Source: an uncultured Gammaproteobacteria bacterium
GTDB taxonomy: Bacteria > Pseudomonadota > Gammaproteobacteria > Arenicellales > JAANXG01
Length of the DNA stretch: 40,885 nt
Reading direction: 5' to 3'
NCBI GenBank assembly: GCA_947259395.1
Contig: CAMYMN010000016.1
Span: 1-40,885 of the forward strand
The first letter of the stretch is position 1; the number at the start of each line of letters is the position of its first letter. The notes under the pieces were generated by a model. It worked only from the letters and a program-made list of their open reading frames with translations. It did not search any database and was not told the DNA's origin. A program made the position numbers and the translations under genes. Below are positions 9,601 to 17,355 of the stretch, piece after piece.

Positions 9601-9670
9601 CAGCCTGTTGCGTCTGGGTGAATCGAGCACCGAGACGGAAACCGTGTCGACCCAGCCGGTGGTGTCCTAA
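6602..9670 (+). CDS. RND efflux transporter permease subunit (HAE-1/AcrB-like)
   Basis: At 1022 residues this is a full-length RND permease. It has twelve expected membrane helices (one near the N-terminus, then blocks at about 335-500 and 850-1000) and two large periplasmic loops with porter-domain features such as the YASYPEDADEP-like region. The TM4 proton-relay region reads GMVLDASIVVLEN near residue 402. It keeps the first Asp of the AcrB Asp407-Asp408 pair, while the second position is Ala, as in some other RND members. Export is driven by the proton gradient, and substrates may be drugs, solvents or lipids. It is co-transcribed with the adaptor. No TolC-like gene follows, so the outer-membrane partner must be encoded elsewhere. 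Confidence 0.92.
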   Translation: MSPTRLALSNPVAVVVAVLLVLLFGTISLSRLPIQLTPNIEKPEITIRQTWRAAAPEEVEADLVEAQEEVFRGLPGVTKIVSKASRGQSEITLTFDVDTSLERNLLEVLNRLNRVASYPEDADEPVISAVGGDSRAIAWFIVKTSPGNPRRIDSYQDFIEEVVQSRFERVPGVALSQVYGGRETEIRITFDPYRAASLGVELPRAARLAGSSKDASGGFTDVGKRRYTLRFAGTYPVEELQEMVIEWRQGRPIQLRDVAKVEARLVDRDSFVTTNGRNSIAVNAHREQGVNVLEVMAGLRKAVTELREGPLQRADLTIEQVYDETTYIDRSIEMLRNNLLLGMALAIGVLWWFLRKFRATLMVAVAIPLSLFVAFMFMDAMGRTLNVISLAGLAFAVGMVLDASIVVLENILRLREQGETPSQAAERGAIQVWGALLASTATTVAIFLPVVFLENEIGQLFGDLALTIAAAIVASLVIALTIIPTAANQFIRSKTIQDPHRHWWDAGCRFIMGLTATRGRRWFWIAALLSLPVLIAYVLIPKADYLPEGNRNLVFAFIVPPPGSSVEYIEKEMGQILEDRLKPYMTGDTEPKVKYYFFVTFSRGTFMGARTEDPERTAELVAVVNEVVAGFPDTIAFARRASLFGGLSGGNTVEVDIQSRSVPELLRAALIGLGAINKVLPGSRVRPLPGVVLAEPELRLIPDERRIAEAGWDRSIMSSVIRALGDGLFVGDYFDGEKRRDIILRAEPWGTPEELAAIPLATPGSGIVPVGELVQVKRTAGPNEIRRVNRRRTVTLQVTPPEGMALENVITTLREKAEPIIKNALPEDGVISYSGSADKLDVAIQTMSGTFILAIVILYLLISALFRSFIDSLLVILVIPLATVGGVAAIELVDIIVPQPMDLLTMIGFIILLGLVVNNAILLVHQTRAAEREGTPRRQAVEQAVRVRLRPILMSTLTSLFGMLPLLVNPGAGSELYRGLAAVIVGGLSVSTIFTLILLPSLLRLGESSTETETVSTQPVVS

Positions 9671-9739
9671 ATATGCAAGCTAAGTCATCCCATTGGATAG
9701 GAAATATTCCCGGCGCACGGTAAATAGCGTCGGTTGAGG

Positions 9740-9745
9740 TATAAT
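9740..9745 (+). promoter_or_regulatory. Candidate -10 box (tataat) upstream of the 921-aa membrane protein
   Basis: A consensus tataat is followed by a GC-only discriminator (cgcgcgc) and lies about 100 bases before the start codon at 9844. No good -35 box stands 17 bases upstream. GC-rich discriminators are often associated with stringent control, but that remains inference here. Confidence 0.4.
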
Positions 9746-9843
9746 CGCGCGCTATTTTTTACGCATCGGGTGCTTGTACACCCGACGCGTTTGGTGACGA
9801 CATCTTGCTTACCCCCACCGGATAATCTTAGGTCGACAAGTAA

Positions 9844-12609
9844 ATGGAAATCTCGATGACCCGATTGCGGCTCGGTATCGCCTTGGTCGCGTTCTGCACG
9901 CTGGTACTGGAACTCAGCCTGGTGCGGGTATTCGATGTCATTCTCACCACGACAATGGGTTATGTGGTGGTAACGGCGACCGTCTTTGCGTTGGGATTGG
10001 GTGGAATCTACCTGTATATCTTTCCCGTCGACCGACAACGAGCCCTGCGGTTAATGCCACTCCTGTATATCAGTTTCGCGGTGACCACCTTGCTGATCTT
10101 GCCATTGCTCAACGTGCTGCCATTCAAACTCAATCTTGCAGGAACCTCGATTGTGGTGCAGATAGTGTCTTGGATAGCGATGTATTTGATATTGATCGCG
10201 CCATTTTTTGTCGCCGGTATGATAATTTCGTTGATTCTCACCCATTACTCGTCGCAAGTGCATTCGTTGTATTTCTTTGATCTCGTGGGTGCTGGACTCG
10301 GATGCGTATTATTGATACCCCTGATTGGTCCCTACGGTCCCGGCGGCATCCAGTTCATGGTCGCTGGAATGGTGTTATTGGGCGCTGCGGTTTTCACACG
10401 ACGCCGCATTGCGATATTCAGCCTCGTGGCCATCAGCTTGGTTCTGTGTGTCTATCCGGCAACCCGGGACAGTTATCTCGAATTCCACGGTCACGCGGAC
10501 AAGCGAGGTGTGGACACCTGGATCAAAAGAGGCCTGCGGGATTACGTGCGGTGGGATCCGGTGTCCAAGCTGGACGTGTTGGAAGCTAGTCCCAATGCCT
10601 ACAACTTCGCTTTGGATGGCGGTCAACAGGGTTCCTGGCTGCAGCACTTTGACGGTGATTTCAAACGACTGCGACAGGAAATGTTAGAAAATCCCACCGG
10701 TTATTACTTCGGCATCAACTCTGTCGTCCACTATCTGCTGCGTGGCACGGAACCAGAGGTGTTGATTATTGGCGCGGCGGTTGGCGGTGAGACCAAGGCC
10801 GCGGTGTTGTTCGGTGCAAAGCTCGTGGACTCCATTGAACTGGTGAAGGAGATGGTCGAGGCAGCGAAGACACGTTACGCAGCCTACAGTGGCAACGTAT
10901 TTAATCATGCACGAGTGAATTATTTGATTGGAGAAGGACGTGCGTTTTTGCGCGCATCAAACAAGAAATACGATGTCATTCAGATGTTCAGCAATCATAC
11001 CAGCTCCAGCATCGCGGATGGGTCCGGTGCGGTTGGGGCGGCTTATCTGCAAACCGTTGAGGCGTACCTCGAGTACTTTACCCATCTCAGCAACGCCGGT
11101 GTCATGCAGATCAATCATCACTTGTTTCCACGTATGTTGACCGCTGCCGCAGAGGCGTGGCGACGGCTGGGTAGAGACAACTTTTCCCGTCATGTCCTGG
11201 TTCTCGAACGATGGTACCCGGACACCTTACCTACCGTGTTGATCAAGATGCAGCCCTGGACGCAAGCCGAGGTTGAAGATGTCTATCAATATATGAACCG
11301 CGAGCCGCTCGGAAAATCACCGTCAGGACCTCTCAAACCATCGCCCCGGGTCTACGCGGCTCGCCCATTTGAAGCACGGCTAAACTCTAGCGAGGATGCC
11401 CTCGCGTCCGTGGCAATCAGGTTCGCTACCTATCGACAATCAAGCCTGGACTACGATGTCGAGCTGGAGTTGTTGCACGCTAATCAATCACTCTTCAAAA
11501 CCCTCATCCCCGGCAGGGATATTCGCGATAACCAGTTGTATTCGCTGCGTATTAATCCACCGCTACGCGGCATGAAAGACAAGGCAATTCACGTCGTGCT
11601 GCGGACACAGAATCCAACGCCAGACAAGTCGTTCTCCGTGTGGCTAAAACAAAACGGCGATCCATTGATAGGTTTTCGCGAGCCGGTGTCTTTTGTGATC
11701 GCGTTTCACCCTTTGGATTCCAATAGACGTTTGTTGCCAGCAGCATTTCTCGACGGACCGTATCCGAAGAGCCTGGCGGCGAAGGCAGATTACAAGTTGT
11801 CTCCGGCGACCGACGATAATCCATACTTCGGTATGATTCGCAAAAGCACCGGGTATGTCTCCGCTGCCCGGTCGTTATACATGGACGGTAGCACCGAATT
11901 TTTTCTCAATACCCAAGTGTTGCCATTTCTATCATCCGATTGGCTTAATTTATTCATTGTGGGCGTCATTTCCCTGGCGTTCTCGGTGGTATTCATCTTC
12001 CTGCCGCTGTTTTTTTCAAAGCACGGCCGAGCGCGTTGGTTCGGGATGGGCTCCTATCTCGTCTACTTCTCGTGCCTGGGCGCGGGATTCATTATGATTG
12101 AACTGGTGTTTGTGCAGCTGTTCAAGAAACTAATCGGTTTCCCCACGCACACTTATGCAACCGTGATCTTTGCATTGTTGGTGTCGGCGGGTCTCGGCAG
12201 CTTGCTTACAAAGCCGTTGCGTATCGCTGAGAAAGGACGTTGGACGATGGTGTTTTCGTTGTTGTTGCTTCTGGTAGTCGTGTTCGTGTTCACCTATTCA
12301 CATATCTTTCATGTGTTCCTGGCCCATGCGTTACCGATCCGTATCTTGGTGGCAATGCTCATACTTTTCCCGTTCGGATTGTTAATGGGAATGCCGCTGC
12401 CATTAGCAGTAAACAAATTGGGGGCGATAGAACCGGCGGGCATTCCCTGGGCATGGGGCATGAACGGGTTTTTTACTGTATTTGGTGGATTTTTATCGGT
12501 GGTGTTGTCGTTTTTGTTCGGTTTCAGCGTGGTGTTGGGAGTCGGCTTTATCATTTATGCGCTGGCTTTTTGGATGTTTGCGCGTTTTCAACGATTACAT
12601 CCCGTCTAA
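9844..12609 (+). CDS. Large polytopic membrane protein with spermidine-synthase-like domain
   Basis: The 921-residue protein has three parts. A block of about seven N-terminal membrane helices (residues 10-215) comes first. A Rossmann-type methyltransferase/spermidine-synthase-like domain follows (about 230-460), with the nucleotide-binding loop VLIIGAAVGGETK near 306-318, the acidic SIEL strand and IGEGRAFL. After a soluble beta-rich stretch, a second block of about six or seven helices fills 690-915. At the place where true spermidine synthases have their catalytic Asp (YDVIxxDxxDP) this protein has YDVIQMFSN, so aminopropyl transfer is unlikely. Similar fused membrane proteins are common in bacteria and usually annotated only as spermidine-synthase-like. 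ATG 9856 is an alternative start. Function unknown. Confidence 0.8.
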   Translation: MEISMTRLRLGIALVAFCTLVLELSLVRVFDVILTTTMGYVVVTATVFALGLGGIYLYIFPVDRQRALRLMPLLYISFAVTTLLILPLLNVLPFKLNLAGTSIVVQIVSWIAMYLILIAPFFVAGMIISLILTHYSSQVHSLYFFDLVGAGLGCVLLIPLIGPYGPGGIQFMVAGMVLLGAAVFTRRRIAIFSLVAISLVLCVYPATRDSYLEFHGHADKRGVDTWIKRGLRDYVRWDPVSKLDVLEASPNAYNFALDGGQQGSWLQHFDGDFKRLRQEMLENPTGYYFGINSVVHYLLRGTEPEVLIIGAAVGGETKAAVLFGAKLVDSIELVKEMVEAAKTRYAAYSGNVFNHARVNYLIGEGRAFLRASNKKYDVIQMFSNHTSSSIADGSGAVGAAYLQTVEAYLEYFTHLSNAGVMQINHHLFPRMLTAAAEAWRRLGRDNFSRHVLVLERWYPDTLPTVLIKMQPWTQAEVEDVYQYMNREPLGKSPSGPLKPSPRVYAARPFEARLNSSEDALASVAIRFATYRQSSLDYDVELELLHANQSLFKTLIPGRDIRDNQLYSLRINPPLRGMKDKAIHVVLRTQNPTPDKSFSVWLKQNGDPLIGFREPVSFVIAFHPLDSNRRLLPAAFLDGPYPKSLAAKADYKLSPATDDNPYFGMIRKSTGYVSAARSLYMDGSTEFFLNTQVLPFLSSDWLNLFIVGVISLAFSVVFIFLPLFFSKHGRARWFGMGSYLVYFSCLGAGFIMIELVFVQLFKKLIGFPTHTYATVIFALLVSAGLGSLLTKPLRIAEKGRWTMVFSLLLLLVVVFVFTYSHIFHVFLAHALPIRILVAMLILFPFGLLMGMPLPLAVNKLGAIEPAGIPWAWGMNGFFTVFGGFLSVVLSFLFGFSVVLGVGFIIYALAFWMFARFQRLHPV

Positions 12610-12643
12610 TCGGCGGGTCCCAGCGTAAACTAAACGATACAAC

Positions 12644-13390
12644 ATGGAATATACTCAGGACGGGCACTGGTTTTGGTTCCTGGTCCTTATTGCTACAGCC
12701 GCCGCCCTTTACTCGTCGGTGGGACAAGGCGGAGGCTCGGGTTACCTCGCGGTCATGGCGTTGTACGGAGTGACTCCCGCACATATGAAGCCTGCCGCGC
12801 TGGTAATGAACGTGTTCGTCACCTCGATAGTCTGGTACCGGTACTACCGGGACGGAAATTTTAAATGGGAATTGTTCTGGCCCTTTGCCGTGACCTCGAT
12901 TCCCATGGCGTTCATCGGTGGGACTGTGACACTGCATGCTGCAGCGTATCGCTTGATCGTTGCATTGGCTTTACTGGTGGCATCGATTCGTATCCTGTGG
13001 CGTCCGCCGCACGCTGGTCGAACTCGAAGGCCTGGGTGGCCGGTTACCGTCGTTATCGGTGCGGTGTTGGGGCTGGTGAGTGGCATCACCGGCGTGGGGG
13101 GCGGTATATTCTTGAGTCCATTGTTGCTGTTGTTTCGTTGGTGTTCTCTTCGCGAGACGTTCGCTCTCTCGGCGGGGTTCATTTGGGTGAATTCGGTGGC
13201 CGGCGTCTCCGGTTACGCATTTATCGGTAACGCTTGGCCATCGGGGATGGCTTGGTTGGTGTTGGCGGCCGTGGCCGGCACCGCAGTGGGCGTAAAAATA
13301 TTGGCTGGACGTGGAACGCCACAAACATTGCAGCGTATCCTGGGTATGGTGTTGATGATCGCGGCGCTACGAATGCTGGTTCACATATGA
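12644..13390 (+). CDS. TSUP family (TauE/SafE) anion exporter
   Basis: This 248-residue, highly hydrophobic protein is predicted to have about eight membrane helices in two related halves. Each half carries a family-type glycine-rich turn: VGQGGGSGYLA at about 26-36 and the second-half counterpart SGITGVGGGIFLSPLLL. TSUP proteins move sulfite, sulfoacetate or related organosulfur anions across the inner membrane. The stop overlaps the start of the Nudix gene by four bases (ATGA), so the two are translationally coupled. The direct substrate cannot be read from sequence. Confidence 0.85.
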   Translation: MEYTQDGHWFWFLVLIATAAALYSSVGQGGGSGYLAVMALYGVTPAHMKPAALVMNVFVTSIVWYRYYRDGNFKWELFWPFAVTSIPMAFIGGTVTLHAAAYRLIVALALLVASIRILWRPPHAGRTRRPGWPVTVVIGAVLGLVSGITGVGGGIFLSPLLLLFRWCSLRETFALSAGFIWVNSVAGVSGYAFIGNAWPSGMAWLVLAAVAGTAVGVKILAGRGTPQTLQRILGMVLMIAALRMLVHI

Positions 13391-14013
13391 CGACGTATGA
13401 GGGTCTAAATCTGTATGTTATTCGACAACGTTTGGCCGACTATTCGGTGCGTCATCTGGTAGTGGGAGATAATCGACACGCGGCCGTAGCCATGGTGCTG
13501 CGACAGACGGATCTTCATGTGGAGTTGTTGTTGATCGAGCGTGCCCGGCGGAACGGAGATCCATGGTCCGGACAAATGGGTTTTCCCGGGGGTATGGTGG
13601 CGCCATCCGATTACGATGCCCAGGCGGCAGCAGAGCGCGAAACCGGTGAAGAAATCGGGCTGACACTCGCCGCGCACGATTATTTGGGCCGCATTGATGA
13701 CATGCAGGGCCGACATCGGGGACATCCCAGTGGCATTATTGTGTCGGCGTATGTATACGGGGCGACGAGCGGATTCGTACCAAAACTCAACCATGAGGTC
13801 CGCGATGTGTTGTGGGTGCCATTGACCGTATTCTCAGAGCAAATGCGAGGCGTAGAGGTCCGACATCCAGCCGCGCCGGGAGAAAGTTTCCCCGGCATCC
13901 GGGTATCGGATAATTCCAACCAAATCGTATGGGGTTTGACGCATCGGTTTGTGGAAACATTTTTCGGCCTCCTGGATGTCAATTTCATCGGCGCTGGCAA
14001 ACATGCGAGTTAG
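13387..14013 (+). CDS. Nudix hydrolase, CoA pyrophosphatase (NudL/YeaB) type
   Basis: The 208-residue start at 13387 is chosen because it overlaps the TSUP stop and removes an implausible Gly/Arg-rich extension. The protein shows the two marks of the CoA-directed subgroup. The first is an LLxxR...R...G...FPGG stretch at 47-69 preceding the Nudix box. The second is a Nudix box ending RETGEEIGL at 84-92, whose glutamates bind the metal. Such enzymes split coenzyme A derivatives into 3',5'-ADP and acyl-phosphopantetheine. The box departs from the strict G-x5-E spacing, as is usual for this subgroup. Coupling to an anion exporter is unexplained. Confidence 0.85.
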   Translation: MTTYEGLNLYVIRQRLADYSVRHLVVGDNRHAAVAMVLRQTDLHVELLLIERARRNGDPWSGQMGFPGGMVAPSDYDAQAAAERETGEEIGLTLAAHDYLGRIDDMQGRHRGHPSGIIVSAYVYGATSGFVPKLNHEVRDVLWVPLTVFSEQMRGVEVRHPAAPGESFPGIRVSDNSNQIVWGLTHRFVETFFGLLDVNFIGAGKHAS

Positions 14014-14110
14014 CTGAGACTATCGTTGCATCGCTACGCGCGGTGTGAGCTACGGCTTGTGGTAAGATTTAACAACGAGCAGTTACACCAGGTTTAATAC
14101 GGAGGAATTC

Positions 14111-14707
14111 ATGGCACGCACGCTATCGACCATGCTGGAGTTGGGAACACCGGCACCGGATTTCCATTTGCACAATACCAATCCGTCCCGCGGTGGTGAG
14201 ATGTTATCGTTAGCAGATCTCTCTGACGCCAAGGCGCTATTAGTAGCCTTCATATGTAATCACTGCCCCTACGTGATCCATATACGCGATGAATTCATTC
14301 GATTTGCCAGCGAATACCAATCAAGAGGTTTGGCCGTTGTTGCCATCAGCGCCAACGATATAACAACGCATCCTGCTGATGGTCCCGATAAAATGGCCGA
14401 CACCTCGAAACAGTGCGGTTTCACGTTTCCGTATCTTTACGATGAGACACAACAAGTGGCCCAGGCCTACCACGCAGCCTGCACCCCGGATTTCTTTTTG
14501 TTTGATGCCGAGCGTAAACTGTTTTACCGCGGGCAATTCGATAAGTCCCGTCCCGGAAATAGCGCACCCATCAACGGCGAAGATCTGCGTGCTGCGGCAG
14601 CCGCCGCGCTCGCCGGAGAAGCGGCGCCGTTGGAACAAATCCCGAGTATGGGATGCAATATTAAATGGAAGACCGGTAACGAACCGATGTATGCCGCCGG
14701 CGGCTAA
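14111..14707 (+). CDS. Thioredoxin-fold (AhpC/TSA-like redoxin) family protein
   Basis: The 198-residue protein starts eight bases after a strong ggagg Shine-Dalgarno. The fold opens with LGTPAPDFHLHN, a redoxin-type entry, and carries a CxxC site at Cys49-Cys52 in FICNHCPYV. SANDITTHPADGPDKM and a GQFDKSRPGN loop with a PINGEDL stretch follow, all characteristic of a conserved subfamily usually annotated as thioredoxin family protein. Without a signal peptide it should be cytosolic and act as a thiol reductase or peroxidase. Near the C-terminus PSMGCNIKW adds another Cys. It appears monocistronic, with its own leader of about 100 bases. Confidence 0.85.
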   Translation: MARTLSTMLELGTPAPDFHLHNTNPSRGGEMLSLADLSDAKALLVAFICNHCPYVIHIRDEFIRFASEYQSRGLAVVAISANDITTHPADGPDKMADTSKQCGFTFPYLYDETQQVAQAYHAACTPDFFLFDAERKLFYRGQFDKSRPGNSAPINGEDLRAAAAAALAGEAAPLEQIPSMGCNIKWKTGNEPMYAAGG

Positions 14708-14820
14708 ACTACGCAGTTCGCTGAGCATAGCGCTGTTTTACTAGAGCGTACTACACCTCCGGAATTGCCTAACGGTGGTCCCGCGAGGTACCTGATAATT
14801 CGCCGCTCCGGAAACATGCC

Positions 14821-15990
14821 ATGACTGACGAATCCATCGTGTTTTCGATCTTTCTGATCTTTACCGGAGCGGCGGTCACCGCCACCATCGCGTTGTACGC
14901 ACGTCAAGCACTGCTAATCGGCTACATCGTACTTGGCGCCATCACTGGTCCATGGGGGTTGGGACTGGTATCAGATTCGGATCTGATACGTGATATTGCT
15001 CACATTGGAATCATATTTCTATTGTTCTTGTTGGGCCTGAATCTATACCCGCAAAAGCTCATTCAGCTGCTACGTGAAACGACCCTGATAACGATCGCCA
15101 CTTCTGCGGTGTTTGGTGCGATGGGCTGGGTGGTTGCGTACGGGTTCGGTTTAAGTCTTGCCGACAGCATTCTGGTGGGATTAGCATCGATGTTTTCAAG
15201 CACCATTATTGGTCTAAAGCTGCTGCCGACCACGGTGTTGCATCACCGGCGTATGGGCGAAGTCATCATCAGTATCTTGTTGTTGCAGGATCTCATCGCG
15301 ATCGTGGTGTTGCTGGTGATTCAGGGCTTGGATCGGGGAGATGTGCCGATCACCGATGTCGGTTTTCTACTGCTCGCATTGCCAGTGTTGATTGGTGTTG
15401 CCTATTTTCTCGAACGCTTTGTGTTGATCAGACTGCTCAGGCGCTTTGACAAAATTCAAGAGTACGTGTTTCTTCTCGCCATTGGCTGGTGTTTGGGGAT
15501 TGCGGAACTGGCCAATGCGTTCGGCTTATCTTACGAGATCGGAGCATTCGTTGCCGGGATTGCCGTTGCCACCAGTCCCATTGCTCGATATATAGCCGAG
15601 AGCTTGCGGCCGTTACGGGATTTCTTTCTAGTCATGTTCTTTTTCGCATTGGGTGCGGGGTTGGATTTCGGAATTATCGCGAAGGTGTGGCTGCCGGCAT
15701 TGGTGTTGGCTTTGGTCCTGTCGTTAGCGAAGCCGATTGTATTTAAATACTTGCTGGCACAGGTCGCGGCAAATAACCAGTTGGCCTGGGAAACGGGATG
15801 GCGCCTGGGTCAAATGAGCGAATTTTCTTTATTGATCGCATTTGTCGCATTGGAGGCCGGATTGATCGCGGCTGAAGCGGCTTATTTGATTCACGTTGCC
15901 ACCTTGTTTACGTTCATTGGATCGTCTTACGTTATTGTATTTCGGTTTCCGACCCCGATTGCTGTGTCCGATCATCTGCGCCGAGATTAG
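14821..15990 (+). CDS. Cation:proton antiporter, CPA2/KefB-like, membrane domain only
   Basis: At 389 residues this protein consists almost entirely of membrane helices (about 12-13) and ends soon after the last one. Family signs are the early GYIVLGAITGPWGLGL, the FSSTIIGLKLLP region, and FGLSYEIGAFVAGIAVA followed by ESLRPLRDFF and FFALGAGLDF. KefB, KefC and YbaL carry a C-terminal RCK (TrkA-N) nucleotide-binding domain; here it is absent, and the reading frame stops naturally rather than by an obvious frameshift. It should exchange K+ or Na+ for protons across the inner membrane. Its stop overlaps by four bases the stop of the convergent Sel1-like gene. Confidence 0.88.
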   Translation: MTDESIVFSIFLIFTGAAVTATIALYARQALLIGYIVLGAITGPWGLGLVSDSDLIRDIAHIGIIFLLFLLGLNLYPQKLIQLLRETTLITIATSAVFGAMGWVVAYGFGLSLADSILVGLASMFSSTIIGLKLLPTTVLHHRRMGEVIISILLLQDLIAIVVLLVIQGLDRGDVPITDVGFLLLALPVLIGVAYFLERFVLIRLLRRFDKIQEYVFLLAIGWCLGIAELANAFGLSYEIGAFVAGIAVATSPIARYIAESLRPLRDFFLVMFFFALGAGLDFGIIAKVWLPALVLALVLSLAKPIVFKYLLAQVAANNQLAWETGWRLGQMSEFSLLIAFVALEAGLIAAEAAYLIHVATLFTFIGSSYVIVFRFPTPIAVSDHLRRD

Positions 15991-16322
15991 CTCGCATCTT
16001 CTGGCGGCTCAATTTTGTTGTGGGGTGGACCTATCTCCTTCGTTCCGGGCTGTTCTGGGTCAGTAACGGGTACTGGGCAGGCCTTGTTATACCAATATTC
16101 AGCCTCCACTGGATCCTTGGGCAGGCCCAAGCCATTGTCGAACATCATACCGAGACGAAATTGTGCGTCCGGATGCCCTTGCTCAGCGAGTGGAAGTAAG
16201 ATTTGCAGCGCAGTTTCGTAGTCGCCGCTAGCATAAGCGCGAACGGCGGTCGCAAACATATCGGCAACGGCGATATTCCCGCAAAGGGCGGACAACCAAA
16301 GCAAGACATGCAGTTTTTTCAT
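15987..16322 (-). CDS. Small secreted Sel1-repeat (TPR-like) protein
   Basis: The start at 16322 gives 111 residues beginning with a clean signal peptide (MKKLHVLLWLSALCGNIAVA, cleavage after about residue 20). An ATG six codons upstream is possible but less typical. The mature part holds a helix pair at about 24-45 and one Sel1-type repeat (about 47-80, LAEQGHPDAQFRLGMMF...GLPKDPVEAEYWYNKA). Sel1 repeats mediate protein-protein contacts. The tail is Pro-rich (KEIGPPHNKIEPPEDAS). It is convergent with the antiporter and divergent from the epimerase gene. No specific partner can be named. Confidence 0.75.
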   Translation of the reverse strand: MKKLHVLLWLSALCGNIAVADMFATAVRAYASGDYETALQILLPLAEQGHPDAQFRLGMMFDNGLGLPKDPVEAEYWYNKACPVPVTDPEQPGTKEIGPPHNKIEPPEDAS

Positions 16323-16433
16323 AGTGACTACGTTACCCACCTAACGGAACTGACACAATACCGTGCTCTACTCAACGTCACACAATAGCGTCGGTTATGG
16401 TGTGCATGTGCACGCTAATTGTGGTATCCAGGG

Positions 16434-17318
16434 ATGGTGAAATCGGTATTCATCATCGGTTGCGGTTATGTCGGGAGCCGGCTGGCGCACACATGGTCGG
16501 CCCGGGGTGCGTCGGTGGCGGCGCTTGCCCGCAACCGGGAGAGCAGTGAGAGATTAGCCCAGATCGGGGTATCACCGGTGCCGGGGGATCTCGCAGACAT
16601 TTGGAGCTTACGCCGCCTGGATGTTGCCGAACAATTGGTTTATTACCTGGCGCCGCCGCCGAGTGGCGGCACCAATGACCCGTGGATGCGGCATTTCGTG
16701 GCCGCTTTGGGAGCGGACCGGCTCCCGGCGCGATGCATACTGGTCAGTACTACCGGGGTTTATGGGGATCATCAAGGGGCGTGGGTGAATGAGGAGTCGG
16801 AACTGCGTCCGGGTAGCGACCGGGCGCGACGCCGTCTCGACGCCGAGCGGGTACTCAGGACGTGGGGAACAGTGCGGCAGGTTCCGGTGGTGGTGCTACG
16901 AGTAGCCGGTATCTACGGACCCGATCGTTTGCCTTTAGCTCGATTGCAGACGGGTGAGCCGGTGGTCCAAGAACAGGAATGCCCATACACCAATCGTATT
17001 CACGTCGATGATTTGGTGCAGGCCTGCGTGGCTGCCGCAGACTTTGGTGTTGCGGACAATGTCTATAACATATGTGACGGTACCCCGGGCACCATGACCG
17101 AGTACTTCAATACCGTAGCCGATATCTTTGCTGTGCCGCGACCACCGGTTATCACCATGCAACAGGCCGAGACCCGGCTCACTCCGGGGATGCTTTCGTA
17201 TCTATCCGAATCACGCCGATTACGCAATGACAAGATGCTCAGCGAGCTGCATGTGCGCCTGCGTTATCCGGACCTGGTAACTGGATTAAAAGATGCACAA
17301 AAAAAAGCGGGTAGGTGA
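16434..17318 (+). CDS. NAD-dependent epimerase/dehydratase-like SDR (YeeZ type)
   Basis: The 294-residue protein starts at ATG 16434; a TTG five codons upstream is also open. The Rossmann nucleotide-binding motif GCGYVG is at 9-14, and the extended-SDR element STTGVYG at 105-111 is followed by WVNEES. The Tyr-xxx-Lys catalytic pair of classical epimerases is not evident, as in YeeZ relatives, so activity is uncertain. The final part contains a substrate-domain segment with LSYLSESRRLRNDKM. Its stop codon lies inside the bidirectional terminator at 17301-17334, which it shares with the convergent repeat-protein gene. Confidence 0.82.
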   Translation: MVKSVFIIGCGYVGSRLAHTWSARGASVAALARNRESSERLAQIGVSPVPGDLADIWSLRRLDVAEQLVYYLAPPPSGGTNDPWMRHFVAALGADRLPARCILVSTTGVYGDHQGAWVNEESELRPGSDRARRRLDAERVLRTWGTVRQVPVVVLRVAGIYGPDRLPLARLQTGEPVVQEQECPYTNRIHVDDLVQACVAAADFGVADNVYNICDGTPGTMTEYFNTVADIFAVPRPPVITMQQAETRLTPGMLSYLSESRRLRNDKMLSELHVRLRYPDLVTGLKDAQKKAGR

Positions 17319-17334
17319 CACCTACCCGCTTTTT
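17301..17334. terminator. Bidirectional intrinsic terminator overlapping a stop codon
   Basis: agcgggtaggtg and cacctacccgct form a perfect 12-bp inverted repeat around one central base (17306-17330), flanked by six A on the left and five T on the right. It can therefore terminate transcription from both sides. The TGA of the epimerase-like gene (17316-17318) is at its centre, and the convergent repeat-protein gene ends at 17356. Confidence 0.9.
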
Positions 17335-17355
17335 GCACTGCGTTGCCGCGCCGCT

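Noticed and set aside
14821-15990. Antiporter considered as a gene truncated by frameshift because the RCK domain is missing
   Set aside because: The frame ends cleanly and the next gene overlaps its stop by four bases; no RCK-like sequence follows in another frame. RCK-less CPA2 proteins are known.
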